A DNA stretch of 35,740 nucleotides from an uncultured Oscillibacter sp. (GTDB taxonomy: Bacteria > Bacillota > Clostridia > Oscillospirales > Oscillospiraceae). The position numbers were made by a program, and so were the translations under genes. Position 1 is the stretch's first letter. Every line of letters starts with the position of its first letter. Location of the stretch: contig CANDBG010000024.1 of the NCBI GenBank assembly GCA_947382875.1, positions 1-35,740 of the forward strand. Direction: 5' to 3'. Shown piece after piece: positions 1 through 7,206 of this stretch. The notes beneath the pieces are model-generated. The model was not told the origin of the DNA. It saw nothing but the letters and a program-made list of their open reading frames with translations, and ran no database searches.

Positions 1-61
1 TTATGAAGTGAAATACCAGATTCCGGATAAATAAGGTGTGTCGAAATACATATTCCGTCTC

Positions 62-907
62 TCAGCAGACCAGCCGGAGGCGATCCAGATACCGGGCGTG
101 CTCGGAGCCGGTGGAGAGCAGGTAAATGCGGGTGGTCTCAATGGAGCTGTGGCCCAGCACGTCGGCCAGCTTCACAATGTCCCGACAGACCCGGTAGAAG
201 GTTGACGCGAACAGGTGGCGCAGGTTGTGGGGAAACACCTTGGACGCCTCCACTCCCGCCCGGCGACAAAGCTGTTTCATCTCCCGCCAGATTTGCTTAC
301 GGTTCAGGCTGGTACCGCCTCTGGTGCGAAAAATCTCGCCGGAGGCGGTTTTCTGTGCCTGAGAGAACCGCAAGAGCTTCCGCCGCAGCTTTCCCGGCAG
401 CAGGATAGTCCGGATTTTTCCCTTCAGATACAAAATGGCCTGCCCGGCCTGGACGGCCTCCACCGTGATACAGCGCACCTCAGAGACCCGGATGCCGGTG
501 GAACAGATGGTTTCCATCAGCAGCCCCAGACGTTCCTGACCTCCGGCCCGGGCAGCGGCCAGCAGACGGAGGTATTCGTCCCGTGTCAGATCCCGGGCGG
601 TTTCCCGAAAGACCCGTCTTTGAAGACGGAGAAACCGAACGCGGCAGTCCTCCCGGCCCAGGAAGCGGAGCAGGCTGTTGAGTGCGGAGAGCTTACCGTT
701 GACCGTCGCCGGGGCGAGGCCCGCCGTTAAGAGGGATTCCTTCCAACGGGCAGCGGCTTCCTTGCTGACGGCTTCCTCCTGCAGAAACGCAGAGAATTCC
801 TGGATGTTCTGTATGTACTTTTCTATGGTGGCAGGGGCGCGTTCCTCCCGGCGCAGGTACCGGCGGAAGTCTGCAATTTGCAGGGGTGTCAGGCGGTGTT
901 GTTTCAT
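62..907 (-). CDS. tyrosine recombinase / integrase
   Basis: A 281-residue site-specific recombinase of the lambda-integrase/XerC-D superfamily, which cuts and rejoins DNA through a tyrosine. An N-terminal SAM-like core-binding domain covers about residues 8-85. The catalytic domain keeps R140 (in TGIRVSEV), a beta-hairpin lysine near 164, H227 and R230 (HNLRHL), H253 (LGHSS) and nucleophile Y262. The start at 907 is chosen because AAAGGAG lies at the right distance; a longer reading frame to 982 has no such site. The length matches Xer-like stand-alone recombinases rather than the roughly 400-residue integrases of large conjugative elements. No excisionase or obvious attachment repeat was seen beside it. 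Whether it serves a mobile element, DNA inversion or chromosome resolution cannot be decided here. Confidence 0.9.
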   Translation of the reverse strand: MKQHRLTPLQIADFRRYLRREERAPATIEKYIQNIQEFSAFLQEEAVSKEAAARWKESLLTAGLAPATVNGKLSALNSLLRFLGREDCRVRFLRLQRRVFRETARDLTRDEYLRLLAAARAGGQERLGLLMETICSTGIRVSEVRCITVEAVQAGQAILYLKGKIRTILLPGKLRRKLLRFSQAQKTASGEIFRTRGGTSLNRKQIWREMKQLCRRAGVEASKVFPHNLRHLFASTFYRVCRDIVKLADVLGHSSIETTRIYLLSTGSEHARYLDRLRLVC

Positions 908-1128
908 GTGTATTACTCCTTTGCAACAATTTCCGCAAAGCGGACGGTGGAAGAGAATGCATAAAATAAAACGCTCAGGCAATTATTTTACCGGATTTTA
1001 TGTGTTTTCTACAAGGGGGCTTTTTTGTGAGCACGTTTATTCTCTCTGGCCCGAGCGCTTGCAGGAAAAGGGCGGACACGCAGGTTCTCCCCCTGCGGGG
1101 CGCGTTTTATGCAGGTGCGTTTCAGATC
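908..1128. other. intergenic leader of the recombinase gene
   Basis: About 220 bases with no convincing gene. A perfect small inverted repeat (TCCGC-AAA-GCGGA, 932-944) lies in the recombinase leader just upstream of its ribosome binding site. No confident promoter was found. Short reading frames on both strands here lack ribosome binding sites and resemble no family I know. Confidence 0.4.
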
Positions 1129-1188
1129 ATTAAAAACGACAAAGCAGAACGTCAAACGATCTGAATTGATCATTTGGCGTTCTGCTTT
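1129..1188 (-). terminator. rho-independent terminator of the ssnA-ridA operon
   Basis: On the minus strand a 15-16 bp stem (AAAGCAGAACGCCAAA paired with the complementary arm, one G-T wobble) spans 1141-1188. It is followed by GTCGTTTTTAATG. It is the last strong hairpin after ridA and would end the long minus-strand operon. A second 8-base arm (TTCAGATC, 1121-1128) can pair with part of the loop. Confidence 0.75.
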
Positions 1189-1200
1189 CAGGTCTTTATA

Positions 1201-1264
1201 TTTGCAGTACAGCACTCTGCAAATTCCTTTTAAGGAGCATGGCAAACGGTTTCATAATCCGTTT
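1201..1264 (-). repeat. two small hairpins in the 3' region of ridA
   Basis: TTTGCAG/CTGCAAA (1201-1207 with 1217-1223) and AAACGG/CCGTTT (1244-1249 with 1259-1264) are perfect inverted repeats. They lie between the ridA stop codon and the terminator, and the second overlaps the stop. They may protect the 3' end of the operon transcript; this is inference. Confidence 0.4.
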
Positions 1265-1643
1265 AGCTGCAAATGGCAATGGCTTCGATTTCCACCAAAG
1301 CGCCTTTGGGCAGGTCCTTTACCGCAAAAGCTGCTCGTGCAGGACAGGTTTCGGTAAAATACTCGGCGTATACCGTGTTCATGGCGGCAAAATCACTGAT
1401 ATCCGCTAACAAAACCGTGGTTTTTACAATGTCGCTGTATTGGCAGCCTGCCTCGGTCAGGATTGCCCCGATATTCTTCAAAGACTGCCGGGTCTGACCG
1501 CTAATGTCTTCTGCCGCAAAATCCCCGGAAGACGGGTCAATCGGCAATTGTCCGGAAATATACAGCATCCCGCCAGCTTTTACCGCTTGTGAATAAGGTC
1601 CAATCGCCGCAGGAGCGTTTGATGCTGCAATTACTTCTTTCAT
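1263..1643 (-). CDS. ridA: RidA family enamine/imine deaminase
   Basis: A 126-residue member of the RidA/YjgF/UK114 family, full length for the family. These small trimeric enzymes hydrolyse reactive enamines such as 2-aminoacrylate to keto acid and ammonia. The signature stretches YISGQLPID (residues 28-36) and [10 protein letters not shown] (114-123) are present, as is the substrate-carboxylate-binding arginine R103 in CPARAAF. The start has GGAGG in front. It is the last gene of the minus-strand operon, 19 bp after arcC. The link makes chemical sense: DpaL in the same operon works through an aminoacrylate intermediate, so RidA could detoxify or finish that product (inference). Confidence 0.92.
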   Translation of the reverse strand: MKEVIAASNAPAAIGPYSQAVKAGGMLYISGQLPIDPSSGDFAAEDISGQTRQSLKNIGAILTEAGCQYSDIVKTTVLLADISDFAAMNTVYAEYFTETCPARAAFAVKDLPKGALVEIEAIAICS

Positions 1644-1662
1644 CGTAAAGCCTCCTCTGTGG

Positions 1663-2604
1663 TTACGCTTGAATCACGGTACCGGTTCGGCCTGCAACGC
1701 CGTCCCGCGCCTTTTCCAACAGCGTAATCAGCGCGGAGCGGCCAGGGGCCGACTTCGCAAATTCTACCGCCGCCTGTACCTTGGGCAACATGGACCCAGG
1801 CGCAAAGTGTCCCTCGGCCATGTAAGCCTCGGCCTCCTCCGGCGTGAGCGTGTCCAGCCACTTCTGTTCTGGCTTGCCGAAGTTTATCGCCGCCTTTTCC
1901 ACGGCGGTAAGAATAATCAAGGTATCCGCTTCCAGCTGCTGCGCCAAAACGCAGGATGCGAAGTCCTTGTCAATCACCGCCGCCGCGCCCTTCAAATGAT
2001 GGCCTTCCGTGGCATAGACCGGGATACCTCCGCCGCCGCAGGCTACGACAATCAAACCGGCTTCCACCATGTCCCGTATAGATTCAATCTCCACAATGGA
2101 CTGCGGCTTCGGGGAAGCCACTACACGCCGCCAGCCGCGTCCGGCATCCTCGATTACCTGATAATCCCGCTCCTGAACCATCTGATCCGCTTCCTCTTTG
2201 CTCATAAAAGCCCCGATGGGTTTCGTCGGATGGGCAAAAGCGGGGTCCTGCGGGTCCACCTCCACTTGGGTAAGAACGGTGGCTACGCCCTTTTTAATCC
2301 CACGTTCCAGCAGTTCCTCCCGCAGCGCGTTCTGCAAGTCATAGCCGATATACCCCTGACTCATCGCCACGCACACAGACAGCGGACAGGGAATATATTT
2401 CTCCGGATTGGAACGGGTCAGTTCGGCCATGGCCTTCTGAATCATACCCACCTGCGGGCCGTTCCCGTGGGAGAGAATGACCTGATGCCCGTCCTCCACG
2501 AGATCAGCAATGGCACGGGCGGTTTGCTTTACTGCGGTCATCTGCTCGGGAAGATTCCCGCCCAAAGCGTTGCCGCCCAGGGCAATGACAATACGTTTTC
2601 CCAT
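1663..2604 (-). CDS. arcC: carbamate kinase
   Basis: A 313-residue amino-acid-kinase-fold enzyme that transfers phosphate from carbamoyl phosphate to ADP, giving ATP, ammonia and CO2. Family motifs are clear: [11 protein letters not shown] near the N terminus (8-17), SHGNGPQVG (45-53), CGGGG (189-193) and DKD (212-214) followed by a nucleotide-binding ILTAVEKA segment. Length is typical of ArcC. It starts with GGAGG and lies 37 bp after the carbamoyltransferase gene ygeW. The pair suggests that YgeW makes carbamoyl phosphate from a ureido intermediate and ArcC harvests it as ATP. This would be the substrate-level phosphorylation step of purine fermentation (inference from context). No arginine deiminase genes are near, so a role in the usual ADI pathway is unlikely. 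Confidence 0.95.
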   Translation of the reverse strand: MGKRIVIALGGNALGGNLPEQMTAVKQTARAIADLVEDGHQVILSHGNGPQVGMIQKAMAELTRSNPEKYIPCPLSVCVAMSQGYIGYDLQNALREELLERGIKKGVATVLTQVEVDPQDPAFAHPTKPIGAFMSKEEADQMVQERDYQVIEDAGRGWRRVVASPKPQSIVEIESIRDMVEAGLIVVACGGGGIPVYATEGHHLKGAAAVIDKDFASCVLAQQLEADTLIILTAVEKAAINFGKPEQKWLDTLTPEEAEAYMAEGHFAPGSMLPKVQAAVEFAKSAPGRSALITLLEKARDGVAGRTGTVIQA

Positions 2605-2641
2605 AATAAAGCCTCCAAAAAAACACTCCTATGGCTTCCGC

Positions 2642-3841
2642 TTACTTCTGGAACCAGCGGGCCGTTCCCCGTTCTTCCAGAGCCTTGAGGGCGGCCTGGG
2701 GATCTTTCACTTTCGCCAGGAAAATCATGGCGGCAATGATGTAGGGCTTGAAGCTGGCTTCCTTATACAAAGGCGTGCGGTAGCGGTCGAAGACGCTGGC
2801 CTCTACCTCGCCGTCCGTGCAGGATACGTCGTTGATATCGGCGGGCAGGCAGTGCAGGTACAGCGCCTTACCGTCCTTGGTGGTCTTCATCAGTTCCTCA
2901 GTACAGCACCAGTCCTTGTGCTGCGCGTTTTGTGCAAGCAGTTCCTTTTCCAGAGCCTTGATGCCCTCGGAATCGCCCTGCGCATACAGATCGGTCCGCT
3001 TTTCCATGGCCGCGAAGGGCGCCCAGCTCTTGGGATACACAATGTCAGCATTCCGGAACGCCTTGGCCATGGAGTGGGTTTTGGTGAAAGTACCGCCAGT
3101 GGCTGCGGCGTTTTTCTTTGCCACTTCCTCAACCTCGGGCATGACTTCGTAGCCCTCCGGATGTGCCAGAACCACATCCATGCCAAAACGGGTCATCAAA
3201 CCAATGACGCCCTGGGGTACAGACAGCGGTTTTCCATAACTGGGAGAGTAAGCCCAGGTCATGGCAACCTTTTTGCCCTTCAAATTCTCCACACCGCCGA
3301 ACTCATGAATAATATGCAGCATATCCGCCATGCACTGGGTCGGATGGTCGATGTCGCATTGGAGGTTGACCAGGGCAGGCTTCTGTTCCAGTACGCCGTC
3401 CTGGCGGCCCTGGGTGACGGCCTCCGCAACTTCTTTCTGATAGGTGTGACCCTTGCCAATGTACATATCATCCCGGATGCCAATGACATCGGCCATGAAG
3501 GAAATCATGTTGGCGGTTTCTCGGACCGTCTCACCGTGGGCGATCTGACTCTTTCCCTCGTCCAAATCCTGGACCTCCAGGCCCAGCAGGTTACAGGCGG
3601 AAGCAAAGGAAAACCGTGTGCGGGTAGAGTTGTCACGGAACAGGGAAATGCCTAAACCAGACTCAAAAATCTTGGTGGAGATGTTGTTCTCACGCATATA
3701 ACGCAGGGCGTCGGCCACTGTGAAGACGGCTTCAATCTCATCGTCGGTTTTGTCCCAGGTGAGGAAGAAATCGCCTTCATACATTTCCTTGAAGTTGAGG
3801 GAATTCAGTTTATCAATATAGGCTTGCAGTTTGGCATCCAT
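2642..3841 (-). CDS. ygeW: YgeW-type knotted carbamoyltransferase
   Basis: A 399-residue transcarbamylase. The carbamoyl-phosphate motif STRTRFSF begins at residue 72, HPTQ is at 166-169, and an HCLPADI motif of the ornithine-transcarbamylase kind lies near residue 330. The insertions, and matches such as QCDIDHPTQCMADM and TWAYSPSYGKPLS, point to the YgeW subgroup found in purine-degradation clusters, not to ArgF or PyrB. The physiological substrate of YgeW is not firmly known; in this setting a ureido acid or oxamate-like compound derived from urate is plausible (inference). Neighbours arcC (downstream) and ygeY (upstream) are on the same transcript. Confidence 0.93.
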   Translation of the reverse strand: MDAKLQAYIDKLNSLNFKEMYEGDFFLTWDKTDDEIEAVFTVADALRYMRENNISTKIFESGLGISLFRDNSTRTRFSFASACNLLGLEVQDLDEGKSQIAHGETVRETANMISFMADVIGIRDDMYIGKGHTYQKEVAEAVTQGRQDGVLEQKPALVNLQCDIDHPTQCMADMLHIIHEFGGVENLKGKKVAMTWAYSPSYGKPLSVPQGVIGLMTRFGMDVVLAHPEGYEVMPEVEEVAKKNAAATGGTFTKTHSMAKAFRNADIVYPKSWAPFAAMEKRTDLYAQGDSEGIKALEKELLAQNAQHKDWCCTEELMKTTKDGKALYLHCLPADINDVSCTDGEVEASVFDRYRTPLYKEASFKPYIIAAMIFLAKVKDPQAALKALEERGTARWFQK

Positions 3842-3878
3842 GGTTCATTTCTCCTTTTTTACTCAATGATTTAATGAT

Positions 3879-5288
3879 TTATTGAATGTCGTTATCGGTC
3901 TTGCCGGCCCGGAACTGGGAAACATCGCCTGTCTTGGCGTCCTCTTTGTACAGAGAGGGAACCGCGGCATACAAAGCTGCGCAGCGAACCAGGTCGTCTT
4001 TCCACGTGATTTCGTTCGGCGCGTGGGCCTGGCTCTCCGCACCGGGGCCGAAGCCCACGCACGGAATGCCATAGCGTCCCTGAATGGCGACGCCGTTGGT
4101 GGAAAACGTCCATTTGTCGGTCAGCGGACGATGGCGCAGATGCATGGCGTCCCGTGCGGGGTCCGGGTCACTGTGTCCCAGACGCTCAGCGCCAAACAGT
4201 GCATGGTGCGCGTCCACAAGGGCCTGTACGTGGGCGGCGCTCTCTTTGTTGATCCAAGTGGGGAAATAGGCTTCCGTTTCGTAAACCGTGCCGGTCCAGG
4301 CGGGACGGTCATACATATACATAGACACTTTCACGTCATCGCCGTACTTCTTCACGGCGGGCAGGTCCCGAATCTCCTGGAGGCAGGAGTCCCAGGTTTC
4401 ACCGGCGGTCATGCGGCGGTCGATGGAGATGGAGCAGCTGTCGGCCACGGCGCAGCGGCTGGGAGACGTATAGAAAATTTGTGAGGTTGTGCAGGTGCCC
4501 CGGCCCAGGAAACGGGCGTCCTCAAAATGCTCGGGGTTGTATTTGGGGTCCAGCATCTTGATTAAACCTTTCACTTCTGCGCTGTCATCGGCGGGGTTTT
4601 CGTTCAGGGCGCGGACGTCCTGAAGAATATCGGCCATTTTATAAATGGCGTTGTCCCCGCGCTCGGGGGCGGAACCGTGACAGGACACGCCCTTCACGTC
4701 CACACGGATTTCCATGCGTCCCCGATGGCCGCGGTAAATGCCGCCGTCGGTGGGTTCGGTGGAAATGACAAATTCCACCTGTTCCTTTTGAATGCCGTTT
4801 TCTGGGAAGTATTTGTTAACGATGTACTGCCAGCACATACCGTCGCAGTCTTCCTCCTGGACGGAGCCAACCACCATAATCTTGTAATCGGCGGGAATCA
4901 GTCCCAGGTCCTTCATGATCTTCGCGCCGTACACGGCGGACGCCATGCCGCCTTCCTGGTCGGAACCGCCCCGGCCATAGATAATGGCGTCGTCTTCCCA
5001 GCCCTGGTAGGGGTCCGCGGTCCAGTTGTCGCGGTTGCCAATGCCCACCGTGTCAATGTGGGAGTCGATGGCAATGATCTTGTCGCCGCTGCCCATCCAG
5101 CCAATGACGTTGCCCAGACCATCCACTTCTACCTTGTCATAGCCCAGTTTCTCCATCTCTTCCCTGATGCAGGCCACAACTTCCTTTTCCTCACAGCTCT
5201 CACTGGGGTGAGAGATCATCGCCCGAAGAAAGGCGCTCAGGTCTGCGCGGCAGCCCTCGGCGGCGGCTAAGATTTTTTCCTTGTCCAT
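3879..5288 (-). CDS. ygeY: YgeY-type M20 metallohydrolase
   Basis: A 469-residue zinc hydrolase of the M20/ArgE/DapE group, subgroup YgeY (selenium-metabolism-linked hydrolase). Metal and catalytic residues are visible: H77 and D79 in DSHIDT, D110 in [10 protein letters not shown], the E145-E146 pair, and a late histidine near residue 422 (QAHAPNE). A dimerisation lid with [11 protein letters not shown] lies in the middle. The start at 5288 is preferred over one 15 bp upstream because GGAGGAG sits 5 bp before it. It probably cleaves an amide or ureide intermediate of purine breakdown; the exact substrate is unknown. Spacing to dpaL is 41 bp and to ygeW 37 bp, consistent with a single operon. 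Confidence 0.92.
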   Translation of the reverse strand: MDKEKILAAAEGCRADLSAFLRAMISHPSESCEEKEVVACIREEMEKLGYDKVEVDGLGNVIGWMGSGDKIIAIDSHIDTVGIGNRDNWTADPYQGWEDDAIIYGRGGSDQEGGMASAVYGAKIMKDLGLIPADYKIMVVGSVQEEDCDGMCWQYIVNKYFPENGIQKEQVEFVISTEPTDGGIYRGHRGRMEIRVDVKGVSCHGSAPERGDNAIYKMADILQDVRALNENPADDSAEVKGLIKMLDPKYNPEHFEDARFLGRGTCTTSQIFYTSPSRCAVADSCSISIDRRMTAGETWDSCLQEIRDLPAVKKYGDDVKVSMYMYDRPAWTGTVYETEAYFPTWINKESAAHVQALVDAHHALFGAERLGHSDPDPARDAMHLRHRPLTDKWTFSTNGVAIQGRYGIPCVGFGPGAESQAHAPNEITWKDDLVRCAALYAAVPSLYKEDAKTGDVSQFRAGKTDNDIQ

Positions 5289-5329
5289 GTTTGTCTCCTC
5301 CATGTCAATTTCCGTGTTTGATTGCGTTC

Positions 5330-6529
5330 TTATACGACCGAATACATGCCGTCCCAGACAATTTTACGGTATTTGTCCGGGTCGGTGTCTCCCTCGGTGG
5401 AAAACAGGAGTACGCGGGAATTTTGGTTCAGTTCCAGGGCGTCCCGCAGCTCTTTGTACGCCTCGTTCTTCATAATCGTTGAGATTACGCCCATGCCTAC
5501 CGCTCCGGACTCGCCGGAGGTAACAGGAGAATCGCCCTTCACCGGCGCGGCCAGCATCCGCATTCCCAGTGCGCTCACCCAGTCCGGGCAGGAGAGGAAG
5601 GCATCTGCGTGATTGCGCAGAATGTCCCAGCCAATGGTGTTGGGTTCCCCGCAGGCCAGACCGGCCATGATGGTTTCGAGGTCGCCCCCCACGATGCGGG
5701 GGGAACCGTCGCCGGCCGCTGCGCCCTGGTAGAGACAGTCTGCCGCGCCTGCCTCCATCACCACGAATTTCGGCGGATGTTCCGAAAAACGGTTTGCAAA
5801 ACAGCCCACCACAGCCCCGGCCAGGGAACCTACGCCTGCCTGCACAAAAACGTGAGTCGGCGGCTGTTCCAATTGCTGTGCGGCCTCCGCCGCCATGGTG
5901 CCGTATCCCTGCATAATCCAGGAGGGAATTTCTTCGTAGCCCTCCCAGGCGGTGTCCTGCACCACGACGCCATGTTCGGTCTGTGCCGCTTCCGCGGCGG
6001 CCATGCGAACACAGTCGTCATAGTTCACTGCCTCAATGGTGACTTGCGCGCCTTCTTTGGCAATGTTGTCAAAGCGGCTTTGCGCGCTGCCCTTGGGCAT
6101 ATGAACCACCGATTTCTGACCCAGTTTATTTGCCGCCCAGGCAACACCCCGGCCATGGTTGCCGTCGGTGGCGGTGAAGAAGGTCGCCTGACCGAATTCC
6201 TCTTTCAGCTTTTCGCTGGTCAGATAATCGTAGGACAATTCCGACACGTCCCGGCCAAGCTCCTTGGCGATGTACTGGGCCATCGCGAAAGAACCGCCCA
6301 GCACCTTGAATGCGTTCAGACCGAACCGGTAACTCTCGTCCTTAACCCACAAACCACCCAGTCCAAGCCGCTGCGCCATCTGCGGCAAAGCAGTCAGCGG
6401 CGTGACGCCGTACTGGGGAAAGCTCTCATGGAACGCCCGCGCCTTTGCAACCTGCCCGGCGGACATGACGTTCAGCCAGCGGTCGTCACTGCGGGGCATT
6501 CGATTCCATATCCATTTGATTGCTTCCAT
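5330..6529 (-). CDS. dpaL: diaminopropionate ammonia-lyase
   Basis: A 399-residue fold-type II PLP enzyme, also called YgeX, that converts 2,3-diaminopropionate to pyruvate and two ammonia molecules through aminoacrylate. The PLP lysine is K75 in [12 protein letters not shown]; the phosphate-loop-like TDGNHGRG and the glycine-rich [14 protein letters not shown] follow. Length and motifs match E. coli YgeX closely. A strong AAGGAGG precedes the start, which lies 14 bp after the membrane-protein gene. In urate-degrading bacteria this gene is among those reported as needed for breakdown. The aminoacrylate intermediate connects it with ridA at the operon end. Confidence 0.95.
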   Translation of the reverse strand: MEAIKWIWNRMPRSDDRWLNVMSAGQVAKARAFHESFPQYGVTPLTALPQMAQRLGLGGLWVKDESYRFGLNAFKVLGGSFAMAQYIAKELGRDVSELSYDYLTSEKLKEEFGQATFFTATDGNHGRGVAWAANKLGQKSVVHMPKGSAQSRFDNIAKEGAQVTIEAVNYDDCVRMAAAEAAQTEHGVVVQDTAWEGYEEIPSWIMQGYGTMAAEAAQQLEQPPTHVFVQAGVGSLAGAVVGCFANRFSEHPPKFVVMEAGAADCLYQGAAAGDGSPRIVGGDLETIMAGLACGEPNTIGWDILRNHADAFLSCPDWVSALGMRMLAAPVKGDSPVTSGESGAVGMGVISTIMKNEAYKELRDALELNQNSRVLLFSTEGDTDPDKYRKIVWDGMYSVV

Positions 6530-6543
6530 TTTTGATTCCTCCT

Positions 6544-7191
6544 TCAGTTTGCTTTATGCTCTTTATGATCGATTCGTTTATGAAGATGTCCATAGCACTT
6601 TACCAGCTGTCCCACGGCCAGAGCGGAAAACATCGTACCTTCCCGCACGCCGTTCAGGCGTCCAAAGGCGCACAACGCCACAACCGCCGCAATTACCGTC
6701 AAAGCGCCGTCGAAACAGACCTTTACGCTGCCAAACGCCTTTTTCAGCCGTTTCGATAACGCACGGACAAACGCTTCGCCAGGAAGCATGATGACGTCAG
6801 CCAGAACCTCCAGATAAATTCCAAAGGCCATAATCAGGCAGCCAAGCGCCAGGTATCCCACAGAGTAAAGCCAAGGGCCTCCATATTGCGAAGGAATCCA
6901 GGTCAACGCCGTATCCACACACAGGCTGAAAAAAACGGTAATCGGGATTTGAAGCGCTTGCGCGATGGTAAACCGGCCAATGAGCAGACTCTCGCAGAGC
7001 AGAAAAAACAGATTGAATGCAAACGTATAGACCCCCATGGAAACCGGCGTAATCAAGCTGAGAACAAAGGGGATGCTGGAAATCGGAGATGTGCCCAAAC
7101 CGGCCCGGGTGACAAAGGCAATTCCCGCAGCACAAATCAAAACCCCTGTCAGAAAGATGGTAAAACGCCGCAGGGTTTCTTTGCTGGTCAC
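6544..7191 (-). CDS. YczE/YitT-like integral membrane protein
   Basis: A 215-residue hydrophobic protein with about five or six membrane segments (roughly residues 8-28, 40-70, 78-98, 108-135, 158-178). It resembles the YczE/YyaS/YitT group, with the early motif GIAFVTRAGLGTSPISS. Molecular functions in this group are poorly known. It starts with GTG, preceded by GGAGGAGG, and lies 15 bp after ygfK and 14 bp before dpaL, so it is translated as part of the catabolic operon. Transport of a pathway intermediate or product is an open possibility, but nothing in the sequence proves it. Confidence 0.75.
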   Translation of the reverse strand: MTSKETLRRFTIFLTGVLICAAGIAFVTRAGLGTSPISSIPFVLSLITPVSMGVYTFAFNLFFLLCESLLIGRFTIAQALQIPITVFFSLCVDTALTWIPSQYGGPWLYSVGYLALGCLIMAFGIYLEVLADVIMLPGEAFVRALSKRLKKAFGSVKVCFDGALTVIAAVVALCAFGRLNGVREGTMFSALAVGQLVKCYGHLHKRIDHKEHKAN

Positions 7192-7206
7192 AGAATGCCT
7201 CCTCCC

